DNA of 64,000 nt, from contig UQKK01000015.1 of NCBI GenBank assembly GCA_900541505.1, forward strand, positions 9,268 through 73,267, written 5' to 3'. Positions 1 through 7,512 of this stretch are shown in pieces. The notes beneath the pieces were generated by a model, which searched no databases, had not been told where the DNA came from, and saw only the letters and a list, made by a program, of their open reading frames with translations. This stretch comes from an uncultured Ruminococcus sp. Its GTDB lineage: Bacteria > Bacillota > Clostridia > Lachnospirales > Lachnospiraceae. The number at the start of each line of letters is the position of its first letter. The stretch's first letter is position 1. The position numbers and the translations under genes are program-made.

Positions 1-1474
1 ACAGCTCGTCAATGGCGGCTGCGGTATTCCCCTTACCCAGGAGCTGGTTGGACATAAAGGAAAGCAGATTGAAGAGCATGGCATCCTTCAACCTGCGGTT
101 AGTATCCATCAGCCCCTTCACGCCGAAGCACAGGAAGGCATCATCCGTGATGTTGGTGTAGCCATTGAAATACTTACTTTGCGATCCCACGCACATGGAA
201 TGGATGCCCAGGCATACCTGCTGGAGGGTTTCCTCTGTGTACAGGTACTTCCGCTGATTGTCGTAGGTCATGAATTCTTCTTCGCACAGCTTATAGAAGT
301 CCTCCATGATGGGGAAATCCGTAGGCTTTTTGGCGCTGTAGTCCGTGCTGTCGGTAATGCCGAACCGGGCATACAGCTTGGCCAGCAGGATCTCAATGGT
401 GTCGATCTGCACATCCGTGAAATCCTTATAGGCCCGGAAGAAGTCCTTCAGGTAAGCGATGTGCTGGGAGAGCCTGGTCACTTTCCGGAAGGCCAGCGGT
501 GTGGTGGCATCGATCTCGCCCTCCGTGCCATCGCCCCATGCCTTTGGCTCTAAGGGGTTGACAATGTACTCGCCGGACATGAAATCGATGTAGCAGCCGC
601 CCAGGGCCTCCGTCAGTTCCTCGTATTCCGCCTCCACATCTAAGGCGATGACCAGCTTTCCTGCCTCCCTTAAGTTGGTCAGAATCAGCTTTAAAAGATA
701 GGATTTCCCCTGGCCGGAGTTGCCAAGGATCAGGATATTGCTGGTGGTCTTATCCTCGCTGCGCCGGTCAAAGTCTACCAGGATATTGGTGCCATACTTA
801 TCCCGGCCCAGGTAGATACCACGTGGATCGGTCTTGCCGGAAAAGTTAAAGGGGTACAGGTTGGCTACGGAGCTGGCGGGCAGCACACGCTCGAACTGCG
901 CCCCGAACTGATTGGCCCCCACAGGCAGAACAGAAAGATATCCTTCCTTCTGCCGGAGGGTGAGCCGGTCAACCGTGATTTTGGAGCGAGTCAGCTCCAT
1001 AGCAATCTCTGACTGCAGCTCCTTTAAGGCATCCATGCCCTTGGCTTTCAGCTCAATGAACACGGAGCAATGGAGAAGCGGTTCCTTGTTTTTCCGAAGG
1101 TTGGCCAGAAGCTCCACCACATCCTGCAGATTCCCTTCGGCCTCAATGGTTTCATTCACATCGCTGCCGGTACTCATCAGCTTGTTCTTCCGGGTGGCGT
1201 TCTGCAGGATCTTCCTCTGTTCCATGGCCTCCACCAGCCGGTGGTAGATCCGAAGCGTCACGCCATTGCGGTCAGCAAGCTGGGAAAGGATGGCCTGTTC
1301 CTCGGTGGAGGGCGGGTACTCCCTGATGGCCCACACGCAGCGGTAACTGTCTCCAACGATATAGTGGTCGGAAAGGAACTTGATGGTACCCGGCAGGATG
1401 CAGTCGAAGAAGTCCTTGGTGCGGATTTCCTCCATCTGCTCCGGTGTCAGCACCTTGGGTTTTCGTTTGAACAT
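1..1474 (-). CDS. virB4: VirB4/TraE-family conjugation ATPase (C-terminus cut by window edge)
   Basis: This is the cytoplasmic ATPase that powers the type IV secretion channel of the conjugative element. The frame is open from an ATG at 1474 to the left edge, about 490 residues, so the C-terminal part is outside. A Walker A motif GNSGQGKS lies near residue 250, followed by an LVIALDVEAEYEEL stretch and the FMSGEYIVNPLEP segment usual in VirB4/TraC proteins. An AAGGAGG ribosome site precedes the ATG. It lies downstream of sortase, a VirB4-N-like protein and PrgI, the usual gene neighbourhood in Tn1549-type elements. The family call is secure; the exact subfamily is inferred. Confidence 0.93.
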   Translation of the reverse strand, partial: MFKRKPKVLTPEQMEEIRTKDFFDCILPGTIKFLSDHYIVGDSYRCVWAIREYPPSTEEQAILSQLADRNGVTLRIYHRLVEAMEQRKILQNATRKNKLMSTGSDVNETIEAEGNLQDVVELLANLRKNKEPLLHCSVFIELKAKGMDALKELQSEIAMELTRSKITVDRLTLRQKEGYLSVLPVGANQFGAQFERVLPASSVANLYPFNFSGKTDPRGIYLGRDKYGTNILVDFDRRSEDKTTSNILILGNSGQGKSYLLKLILTNLREAGKLVIALDVEAEYEELTEALGGCYIDFMSGEYIVNPLEPKAWGDGTEGEIDATTPLAFRKVTRLSQHIAYLKDFFRAYKDFTDVQIDTIEILLAKLYARFGITDSTDYSAKKPTDFPIMEDFYKLCEEEFMTYDNQRKYLYTEETLQQVCLGIHSMCVGSQSKYFNGYTNITDDAFLCFGVKGLMDTNRRLKDAMLFNLLSFMSNQLLGKGNTAAAIDEL

Positions 1475-1484
1475 TTCTTACCTC

Positions 1485-1509
1485 CTTGCCGCCGCTTTGC
1501 ACCGGCAAG
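1485..1509. repeat. Short inverted repeat between sortase and VirB4
   Basis: Arms CTTGCCG (1485-1491) and CGGCAAG (1503-1509) flank an 11-base loop just upstream of the VirB4 ribosome site. It has no T-run, so it looks more like an RNA structure or processing site than a terminator. Similar inverted repeats occur at other gene junctions of the element. Confidence 0.4.
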
Positions 1510-1561
1510 GGGATCAGAAAAGGCCGCTTTGCCTGATGCAAAACGACCGATAGTTGATTGG

Positions 1562-2344
1562 TTATTCCGTTTTCGCAGCCACAATGAGCAGACGCCCATC
1601 CCCGCCGGATGAACCATAACAGGTAGACAGGGTGAGGAGCTGCTGGCCATATGTCGGGATAATCCCGGTGTCATAGAGGGCACACTCCCTGGCGTAGCGG
1701 ATCTGGTGCAGGAAATCCGTCTCTGCATCCACGGTAAGGAAACGGTACCAGGCATCCTCCTTCTGCACCTTCATCACGGAAAAAATGGTATAGAGTGCTT
1801 TGCCAGCGGCAGTTTCCAACTCAATGGTTGGATGCTCAGCATAGTAACTGGCATCCGTATAGTTTTTCAGGCTCCCGAACATGGTGCCATTCTTCATGTT
1901 GTGGCCGTAGATGATTAAGTTTGCGCTCTCCAGGCTGCACCGGCCATCCAGGAAGGGGACGCCATTTATGCTGTACGCCCCATAGAAATCCTTCCGAAGA
2001 TATTTCTCAGAATCCTCCGGGGTGTGCATCAGCGGATAGTCCACCGCTGTGCCGGGGATGCAGATCCAGCCGATGCAGTCTGCGTTCTGCTCGAACAATA
2101 AGGAGAGATTTCTCTGTTCCTCCTGCGGCTCCTGAGCTTCTGCAGATTCCTCCGGCGCAGAGGATTCCGCCTGTGATTCCTCCGGATCTTCCGGCGCAGT
2201 GACCAGATCCGCCAGATCCTCGAAGGTATCCTGCGCCTGTTTCTGCCTCCACAGGTCATGGCCTGCCATGAAAACCGACAGCAGAACAACAAAAACCAGG
2301 ACAGTACCGATGACCGCCCTGGGGATTTTAGGCTTCTTCTTCAT
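1562..2344 (-). CDS. srtB: Class B sortase
   Basis: A membrane-anchored cysteine transpeptidase that would attach surface proteins to the cell wall. The 260-residue form starting at 2344 (GGGGAGGA ribosome site 8 bases ahead) has a membrane segment at about residues 11-26, an acidic linker at 45-78, and a sortase fold. Catalytic residues are visible as His148 (YGHNM), Cys242 (TLSTCYG) and Arg251 (GGDGR). The start overlaps the end of the upstream gene by 17 bases. The likely substrate is the giant adhesin of the same element at 7513-11163. A longer frame to 2401 exists but its N-terminus precedes the signal anchor and lacks a ribosome site. Confidence 0.93.
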   Translation of the reverse strand: MKKKPKIPRAVIGTVLVFVVLLSVFMAGHDLWRQKQAQDTFEDLADLVTAPEDPEESQAESSAPEESAEAQEPQEEQRNLSLLFEQNADCIGWICIPGTAVDYPLMHTPEDSEKYLRKDFYGAYSINGVPFLDGRCSLESANLIIYGHNMKNGTMFGSLKNYTDASYYAEHPTIELETAAGKALYTIFSVMKVQKEDAWYRFLTVDAETDFLHQIRYARECALYDTGIIPTYGQQLLTLSTCYGSSGGDGRLLIVAAKTE

Positions 2345-2957
2345 CGGAATCCTCCCCGTCAAAGAACTGCTCTCCATCCGTGTCCGGCATCTGATCCCCA
2401 TTCATGGATGCTTCAAAGTAGACCGCCAGGAAACGTTTGATCTCCGCCTTCTTCATCCGGTGGGTTTCAAAGCCCTGCTCAGAGACCACCTTTTCGATCC
2501 GGTTGGCGGTATTAAATACCTGTTCCGGCTTCAGATTTCGGCAGCGGCCAATGAGCAGGAATTGTCTGGCGGTAGCCATTTCTGTCTGGATATCATCCAG
2601 GAAATCAATGTCCTTTTTGATGATCTTCCGTACCTTGGGATTGGTTTCTTCCTCAAGCCGAGCCTGCAAATAGGTTTTATTATCATCGAAGCACTCGCAG
2701 GAGTCGGTACAGGTAACCTCGATATCCGGCACGGCGGACAGCACCATCATCAGGTGATGGATCTTGATCTCGATATTGGCCCTGGACAGCACGGAGATAT
2801 TGGTGGGCGCAATCATATAAAATAAAAGCTCATATTTCCCCACCGCAAGCCCATACTTGGTAAAGGTCTTGATGCCGAGAAGTTCCTGGGTGGAGCGCCC
2901 TTTTTTCTTTTTCTGGCGAGTTCCTTTTTCCTTCTTCGCCACAGGGATCACCTCCAT
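2328..2957 (-). CDS. Conjugal transfer protein resembling a VirB4 N-terminal domain
   Basis: A 209-residue soluble protein lying between PrgI and the sortase gene, with VirB4 next. Residues 1-25 are strongly basic (KKEKGTRQKKKKGR). The middle (YGLAVGKYELLFYMIAPTN) resembles the VirB4/TraC N-terminal region, and the end is acidic (EDSDEEEA). There is no P-loop. By position it probably works with VirB4 at the inner face of the membrane channel. The start at 2957 overlaps PrgI by 10 bases, indicating translational coupling. The membership in the transfer module is supported; the molecular role is inferred. Confidence 0.7.
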   Translation of the reverse strand: MEVIPVAKKEKGTRQKKKKGRSTQELLGIKTFTKYGLAVGKYELLFYMIAPTNISVLSRANIEIKIHHLMMVLSAVPDIEVTCTDSCECFDDNKTYLQARLEEETNPKVRKIIKKDIDFLDDIQTEMATARQFLLIGRCRNLKPEQVFNTANRIEKVVSEQGFETHRMKKAEIKRFLAVYFEASMNGDQMPDTDGEQFFDGEDSDEEEA

Positions 2958-3208
2958 TCAAAGTATTGCTGGGTAGAAATAAAGTAACGTACCGCATACC
3001 GCATAAAGTCCAGGACAGTGGTGTCATCCATCCGGATGCTTAAGAATCCAAAGCACAGAGTAACCGCAGCCGGGACAAAAAAGCCGAGCTGCACCAGGGC
3101 CAGCACCGACAGTAGTGTTGCGATACACAGGATGGCAAAATCCCGCAGCCCCCACAGCCACAGGTTGGCGGTAGCTTTTAAGTTTTGCGGGTAAAGATAG
3201 GTTGTCAT
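2948..3208 (-). CDS. PrgI-family conjugation membrane protein
   Basis: A small inner-membrane component of Gram-positive conjugation channels (VirB3-like). The 86 residues show the typical layout: a short N-terminus with TYLYPQNLKATANLWLWG, two adjacent membrane segments at about residues 24-42 and 44-60, and a C-terminal FMRYAVRYFISTQQYFEW tail. Its ATG overlaps the previous stop in ATGA form, with the ribosome site GGAGGA encoded within the last codons of the upstream gene. Size and position upstream of VirB4 fit the family. Confidence 0.85.
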   Translation of the reverse strand: MTTYLYPQNLKATANLWLWGLRDFAILCIATLLSVLALVQLGFFVPAAVTLCFGFLSIRMDDTTVLDFMRYAVRYFISTQQYFEWR

Positions 3209-3582
3209 GAAATTCCTCCCTTCATCGTCATGTCATCATCCTGGACATATTCCAACAGGGAACAGCCATGATGTTTCTGACAGCATTCCTCCATTAGATC
3301 GATGAGAAGCTGTTTTTCTTTCTCTGTGGGATGATACGCATGCCATTCACTCCCGTCCGGACGGTCAATCTGATATTCTGCCAGAAGTTCCCCGGATTCC
3401 GTATTGTATTTGGCATAGAGATTGATCCATGTCTCCGAATCGTCCGCAGTGTGGGTGCCAAACTTCCGATCCACATCGAACCAGGTTTCCACATAGGCAG
3501 TGACGATACAGCCATCATCGTCTATCTCCATATCCGGATCGATCACAAGATCATCCCGTGTCAGTTCCCCTGTTTCCGTCAT
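3205..3582 (-). CDS. Conserved element protein of unknown function
   Basis: A 125-residue acidic soluble protein, unrecognised beyond its place in the transfer operon. It is rich in Asp/Glu and aromatic residues, has one CC pair and no membrane segment. It overlaps both neighbours by ATGA junctions, so it is translationally coupled to the gene before it and to PrgI after it. The C-terminus reads DDDMTMKGGIS; the GGI codons supply the PrgI ribosome site, so that part of the tail is explained by RBS embedding. Confidence 0.7.
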   Translation of the reverse strand: MTETGELTRDDLVIDPDMEIDDDGCIVTAYVETWFDVDRKFGTHTADDSETWINLYAKYNTESGELLAEYQIDRPDGSEWHAYHPTEKEKQLLIDLMEECCQKHHGCSLLEYVQDDDMTMKGGIS

Positions 3583-3821
3583 AGTGTTTTCTCCTGAATC
3601 ACCTCTGCTTTTTCCAGCAGATCGTCCTGTAAACTTCCAGACGGCACATAGCCCGCCATTTCTTTTAGGGCTTCTTCATCCTCCCACAGATGAAAGATGG
3701 TCAGATATCCTTGTACAAAGCGATCCAGACCGGCCTGTTTGGTGGACAGATGTTTCCCCTGGCAAACCGCCGCCATCTTTCGGATGCTGGCCACAGCTTC
3801 TGGTTTAATTTTCATACTCAT
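3579..3821 (-). CDS. Small conserved element protein
   Basis: An 80-residue, probably helical soluble protein beginning MSMKIKPEAVASIRKMAA. The ribosome site AGGAGGG is 7 bases before the ATG at 3821. It sits directly after the TrbL-like gene and overlaps the following gene by 4 bases. No domain recognised; it may be a small cytosolic factor of the transfer module. Confidence 0.65.
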   Translation of the reverse strand: MSMKIKPEAVASIRKMAAVCQGKHLSTKQAGLDRFVQGYLTIFHLWEDEEALKEMAGYVPSGSLQDDLLEKAEVIQEKTL

Positions 3822-3833
3822 ACGATTCCCTCC

Positions 3834-4781
3834 TTATCTTACGGAGCGGGCCAGCCCCCTGGTCAGGTTGACTGCCGTGGTGGTGGCATGAACCACGCTC
3901 ATCACGTTGACACGCACCGAGCTGTCCAGGCCGAACTGCTGGGCAATCCGAGGTACCTCGTTGGCTGCCAGCATGATGCCAAGCCCCAGGAGCATATTTC
4001 CGGGGAAGGTCAAAAGCCCTAAAAACAGAAGTGTGGTCTGCATAAAGGAGGTCAGGCAAAGGGCTGCCACCTGCCGCATCCATTGTACGAAGCCATCCGT
4101 ATAGCCCCTGGGAACACTGAACATATACAATGCGCCCACGGACATCTGGATCAGCAGGATGCCGCCACGTTTGATATTGGCGAAAAAGATCTTAATCACA
4201 CAGTAGGCGAATGCGATCAGCGACAGGATATTGAACAGGCTGGCGCTGATTTCATTTCCAATCATAAAACTGCCTACCAGCACGTTGGTGCTTTCCCCAG
4301 CCAGCCCCAGGCTCTGTTGTCCGGCAAAAATCCGGGTGAGATCCCCGGCAAAAGTGTTCTGCAGGCTGATGCAGAACTTATATAGTTCAATGGGTACCAC
4401 GCCGATCAGAGAGCAGGCAAAGAAGCCTTTCAACACGTTGATGGCGGCGGATTTGATGTCGGCCCGTCCGTGCTGGTACTCGATGGCCACATCGAACACC
4501 GCCACCACCACGCCTGCCACAAAGAGCGCCCAGCCGAACAGGGTAAACAGTTCCACAGTGGCCCGCACCCAATCCAGCTCGAAGATCTCGGCTCCCATAT
4601 TTCCCATCATGGTAAAGAACTGCGCCACCGCATCATAGATGGTGGTGTAGAACCACTGGAGCATGGTATCCCAGATCACGTTGGAGATCTGCTCACCGAG
4701 GAAACTGAACACGCTGCCAATGGCATCGCCAATCCCGCCGATGAGGTCACCTAACCAATCAAATATTGTAATCACCTCCAA
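3834..4781 (-). CDS. TrbL/VirB6-like polytopic conjugation channel protein
   Basis: A 315-residue membrane protein with at least five long hydrophobic segments (about residues 78-100, 115-135, 178-200, 205-222, 240-275). It starts with an amphipathic FDWLGDLIGGIGDAIGS region and ends in a basic helix (NLTRGLARSVR). This layout and its operon position fit the VirB6/TrbL subunit of the mating channel. The start is uncertain: the frame opens with TTG at 4781 and has a GTG at 4775, but the GGAGGTG ribosome site overlaps that GTG, so neither has ideal spacing. Confidence 0.82.
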   Translation of the reverse strand: MEVITIFDWLGDLIGGIGDAIGSVFSFLGEQISNVIWDTMLQWFYTTIYDAVAQFFTMMGNMGAEIFELDWVRATVELFTLFGWALFVAGVVVAVFDVAIEYQHGRADIKSAAINVLKGFFACSLIGVVPIELYKFCISLQNTFAGDLTRIFAGQQSLGLAGESTNVLVGSFMIGNEISASLFNILSLIAFAYCVIKIFFANIKRGGILLIQMSVGALYMFSVPRGYTDGFVQWMRQVAALCLTSFMQTTLLFLGLLTFPGNMLLGLGIMLAANEVPRIAQQFGLDSSVRVNVMSVVHATTTAVNLTRGLARSVR

Positions 4782-4784
4782 AGG

Positions 4785-4817
4785 GGAAGGCCGCTTTTAC
4801 TGAGCAAACAGCCTTCC
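4785..4817. repeat. Inverted repeat upstream of the TrbL-like gene
   Basis: Arms GGAAGGC (4785-4791) and GCCTTCC (4811-4817) with a 19-base loop lie in the 58-base gap before the TrbL-like gene. There is no T-run. It belongs to a set of such repeats at junctions of the element. Confidence 0.4.
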
Positions 4818-4839
4818 CGCCATGTTGTCGTTTCTGAAC

Positions 4840-5250
4840 TTACATTCCCGGCCCGGTCATACCGATGGATTCGTCCTGATACATTCCCACATAGTCAAGG
4901 ATCGTATCTGCGATCTGCGTCCGGTTGACCTGGGTGATGGGAAGATACCAGGAGGGCTTGCCATCGTATTCCCATATGTGCGGTTCGATGGCATCCTTTC
5001 CGTTTCGGAGCTGTTTCCCGATGATGTCAGAGAATCGGAAAAGCTGCTGATCCACCACGCCATCTGTCCGGTTGATGATGGACAGCTTGATGGCATCGTA
5101 TTGGTCTATGATGCCGGTGGTCGTAAGCTGCAGCTTTACCCTCAGATCCTCATCCAACCGGGCCAGACAGGTTCTCCCGCAGAAGTGGGCATCCTGTAAA
5201 AGTTCGCTGTTTCCAAAGAAATTCCGCATTTCCTTTTCGTAAAAATTCAT
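4840..5250 (-). CDS. Element accessory protein of unknown function
   Basis: The 136-residue form starting at ATG 5250 (AGGAAACAGC before it) is preferred over the longer frame to 5274, because the longer N-terminus overlaps the upstream gene without a ribosome site. It is soluble, with a conserved-looking RDxxIGxQL-type centre (FSDIIGKQLRNGKD) and the motif WYLPITQVNRTQI. The C-terminus IGMTGPGM fits the tail type seen on many proteins of this element, and here no ribosome site needs to be encoded. Function unknown. Confidence 0.7.
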   Translation of the reverse strand: MNFYEKEMRNFFGNSELLQDAHFCGRTCLARLDEDLRVKLQLTTTGIIDQYDAIKLSIINRTDGVVDQQLFRFSDIIGKQLRNGKDAIEPHIWEYDGKPSWYLPITQVNRTQIADTILDYVGMYQDESIGMTGPGM

Positions 5251-5270
5251 GCTGTTTCCTTTCTGCCTTT

Positions 5271-6707
5271 TCACTGGCTCATAGCAGGGCCGGGTTCTTC
5301 CGGTGCCATGTCAAGCGAGGTATCCTCCTTTGCCGGAGGAGCCAGGATTGCCGGATTGACAACGCCCTCGCCGCTGTAGCCCAACCTTTGATTATGCCAT
5401 TGCCGCAGTTCCTCGCCATGTTCCCAATAGTTACTCAGGAGCCTGACTGCCTGTCCGTACATATAGCCGGTGATGCCATCCGTATCTGCTGAATGGTTGG
5501 TGCGCTCGGCGGCCTCCGCTACAGAAGCCCCGTCTTTGATTTCCTGTTCCATCATCTGGCTCCAACGCTCGGCATAGCGGACGATCCCGTCTATGCCTCT
5601 TTCTGCTCTCAGTTCCAGATAGTTTTTCTTCATTCCATCCCGGATACGGAAAGACGGAGCAGAGCCGGTTTCCGAAGCGGATGACACATCCCTTCGGGTA
5701 AAAAGTTCCCGGTTTCCAAACATGCCCCAGGGATCTTCCTCCGGGACAACATCCGGATATAACCGAGGCAGGAGCTGGCTGATTTCATCCAGGCTCATTT
5801 CATATAAGACTCGTTCCCCAATCATCCAGCCTTGATTTTCCTGCATCGGCTCTTTTAATTGCGCCATCAGATCCAGGCTGCTGGCTGGATATTGGTCTTT
5901 CTCAAACCGGAAGGTCTGATAAAACTGCCAGAAGGTATACATTTCAACAGCGTGATCCAATGCTCCTTCAAAATCCATGGAAGACCATTGCTGTTCCATG
6001 AGAGCATATTCCTGATCCAGATGGGCATCCAAAAGTTCCATAAGAGCAGCATGATCGGTCATCCCGGCTGCGGCATCATCCAGCTTGTAATACTCCGCCA
6101 GGTTCTCCCGGTTTAATTCCACATCTTCCAAAAGGAGACTTGCGTTAGGGCCGATTTCAAAATATCCGCCCTGGTCATATGCCTGCGCCAGTGTAGCCAG
6201 AGGTGTTTCTTCTTCTGCCAGGGCCGCTAAATAGCCCTGATCGTAGCTGGCACTGCATTGCTCCAGGTTGCGATAGACAGTCTGCACCACGCAAATCTCA
6301 GGGAGCTTTTCATAGAAGGCATCTTTCCCTTGCGAGAAAGCAGCGTTCCACTGGCCCCGATAGGCTTCGTATTCTGCCTGCAGTTTCGGATGCAGTGTAT
6401 CCAATACCTCCGGATTGCCAAAGTAGCGGTAATAGTGAGTCGGCGGCAGGACGGTCATCCCCGGCATGTGCAGATAGGCATCCTCTTTCGTCCATACGGC
6501 GATTTCCTCCAGGGTAGCGTTCCGGTTTGGCTCCCCGTTTTCATACCAACAGGGATGGTCTACGATCTGAAAACTGCGGGGCTGCTCTCTGGCAAGCAGC
6601 TCCTGAATCTCCGGGTGCTGATCCAATTCTCCGCTGTCCGGCACGAACAGATCCAGCATGGTTTCTCCAGGTTTTAAGCGGATCTCACATCGATGGAATA
6701 TGACCAT
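5271..6707 (-). CDS. Large element protein of unknown function
   Basis: A 478-residue soluble acidic protein, very rich in Tyr, Trp, Glu and Gln, with no membrane segment and no motif I can assign. Near residue 395 comes a helical segment (RYAERWSQMMEQEIKDG), then a MYGQAVRLLSNYWEHGEELRQW helix and a Pro/Glu-rich tail ending EEPGPAMSQ. Start 6707 has a weak site; an internal ATG (residue 17) has GGAGAAACC before it and may be the real start. It could be one of the polyvalent proteins common in conjugative elements, but no catalytic signature is seen. Confidence 0.7.
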   Translation of the reverse strand: MVIFHRCEIRLKPGETMLDLFVPDSGELDQHPEIQELLAREQPRSFQIVDHPCWYENGEPNRNATLEEIAVWTKEDAYLHMPGMTVLPPTHYYRYFGNPEVLDTLHPKLQAEYEAYRGQWNAAFSQGKDAFYEKLPEICVVQTVYRNLEQCSASYDQGYLAALAEEETPLATLAQAYDQGGYFEIGPNASLLLEDVELNRENLAEYYKLDDAAAGMTDHAALMELLDAHLDQEYALMEQQWSSMDFEGALDHAVEMYTFWQFYQTFRFEKDQYPASSLDLMAQLKEPMQENQGWMIGERVLYEMSLDEISQLLPRLYPDVVPEEDPWGMFGNRELFTRRDVSSASETGSAPSFRIRDGMKKNYLELRAERGIDGIVRYAERWSQMMEQEIKDGASVAEAAERTNHSADTDGITGYMYGQAVRLLSNYWEHGEELRQWHNQRLGYSGEGVVNPAILAPPAKEDTSLDMAPEEPGPAMSQ

Positions 6708-6727
6708 TCCTTAATTGCCCCCTTCCA

Positions 6728-7069
6728 TCAGAGAATCGACCAGATGTACATGGGAGCGGTCAGGGTAAAGATCAGGCAGGCGAACAGGATGCATGGGGCT
6801 GCGAATTCAAACTGCCCATGCTTTCTGTAGTCGAAGTAAGCGGTGCCGACCTTTACGAAGAACAGGATAGCCAGGATCATATCCACCACCGGGAAGACCA
6901 CGTTGTTGACTACCGTTTTGATCTGTGTCTGGGCCTGCGTCCAGGTCTGTTCAATGGCCCCGGCCACGTCACCGGCGGCGAAGGCGGGCATGGCGCTGGC
7001 TGCCACCAGCAGTGTTACCATGGCCGCAGACAGAAGAATCTTTGTGGTTTTTTTCTTCATAAGTTGCAT
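6728..7069 (-). CDS. DUF3852-type small membrane protein, VirB2-like
   Basis: A cleavable signal peptide (KKKTTKILLSAAMVTLLVAA, then AMPAFA|AGD) is followed by a short soluble part and two hydrophobic segments (VVDMILAILFFVKVGTAYFDY and ILFACLIFTLTAPMYIWSIL). This is the arrangement of a VirB2-type pilin or a channel-associated small protein. AGGAGG lies 3 bases before the ATG at 7069 and 12 before the ATG at 7060, so either start is possible. The frame upstream of 7069 (to 7153) has no ribosome site. The pilin role is inferred from topology and operon position. Confidence 0.8.
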   Translation of the reverse strand: MQLMKKKTTKILLSAAMVTLLVAASAMPAFAAGDVAGAIEQTWTQAQTQIKTVVNNVVFPVVDMILAILFFVKVGTAYFDYRKHGQFEFAAPCILFACLIFTLTAPMYIWSIL

Positions 7070-7089
7070 TATCCTCCTATCAAAATGGG

Positions 7090-7164
7090 GAGGAATGTCT
7101 GGCGGCAGACGCCTTCGGCATACAGGAACCGCTTTATAACGTCTGCCGCACAAAACGATTCCTC
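7090..7164. repeat. Two-tier inverted repeat between DUF4406 and DUF3852 genes
   Basis: Inner perfect arms GCGGCAGACG (7102-7111) and CGTCTGCCGC (7140-7149) are enclosed by outer arms GAGGAAT (7090-7096) and ATTCCTC (7158-7164). The outer arm is close to the ribosome site of the downstream gene, so folding could affect its translation. No T-run follows. Confidence 0.55.
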
Positions 7165-7181
7165 TGTGTCGAAGTTACATT

Positions 7182-7511
7182 TTACGGCGCTTTGCCGCTT
7201 GCGAATTGTTTCTCCGTGATTGTCCGGATCTTCAGACCTAAGTTCTGGCAGAAGCGGATTTCCTCCCGCATGCCCGCCGAAACATGATCCCCGAAGATCC
7301 ACAGCTCATCGCACAGCCAGAGTAGACTCCTTCCGGCCTGCATGCCGAGCTGCCTTTCCTCTGGATTGCCATCCTCCAGAACAAGGGCATAAAAATGAGG
7401 GACAACCGGAGCTGCCCCACAGGAGAATACATATCTGGCATACTGCTTGGCCCGTTCCAGGTTAGCGGAAACATCGCCGCCCAGCGGGGAGCAGATATAC
7501 ACCTTTTTCAT
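7182..7511 (-). CDS. DUF4406 protein (nucleoside 2-deoxyribosyltransferase-like fold)
   Basis: A 109-residue protein beginning MKKVYICSPLGGDVSANLERA, with the family's CSPLGG loop, later LWLCDELWIFGDHVSAGMREEI, typical of DUF4406 and related deoxyribosyltransferase-like folds. Such proteins may act on nucleotides, but activity is not established here. The ATG at 7511 follows the adhesin stop by one base (TAAGATG), so it is likely coupled to it. In-frame ATGs at 7520 and 7523 have no spacing from AAGG. Confidence 0.78.
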   Translation of the reverse strand: MKKVYICSPLGGDVSANLERAKQYARYVFSCGAAPVVPHFYALVLEDGNPEERQLGMQAGRSLLWLCDELWIFGDHVSAGMREEIRFCQNLGLKIRTITEKQFASGKAP

Positions 7512-7512
7512 C

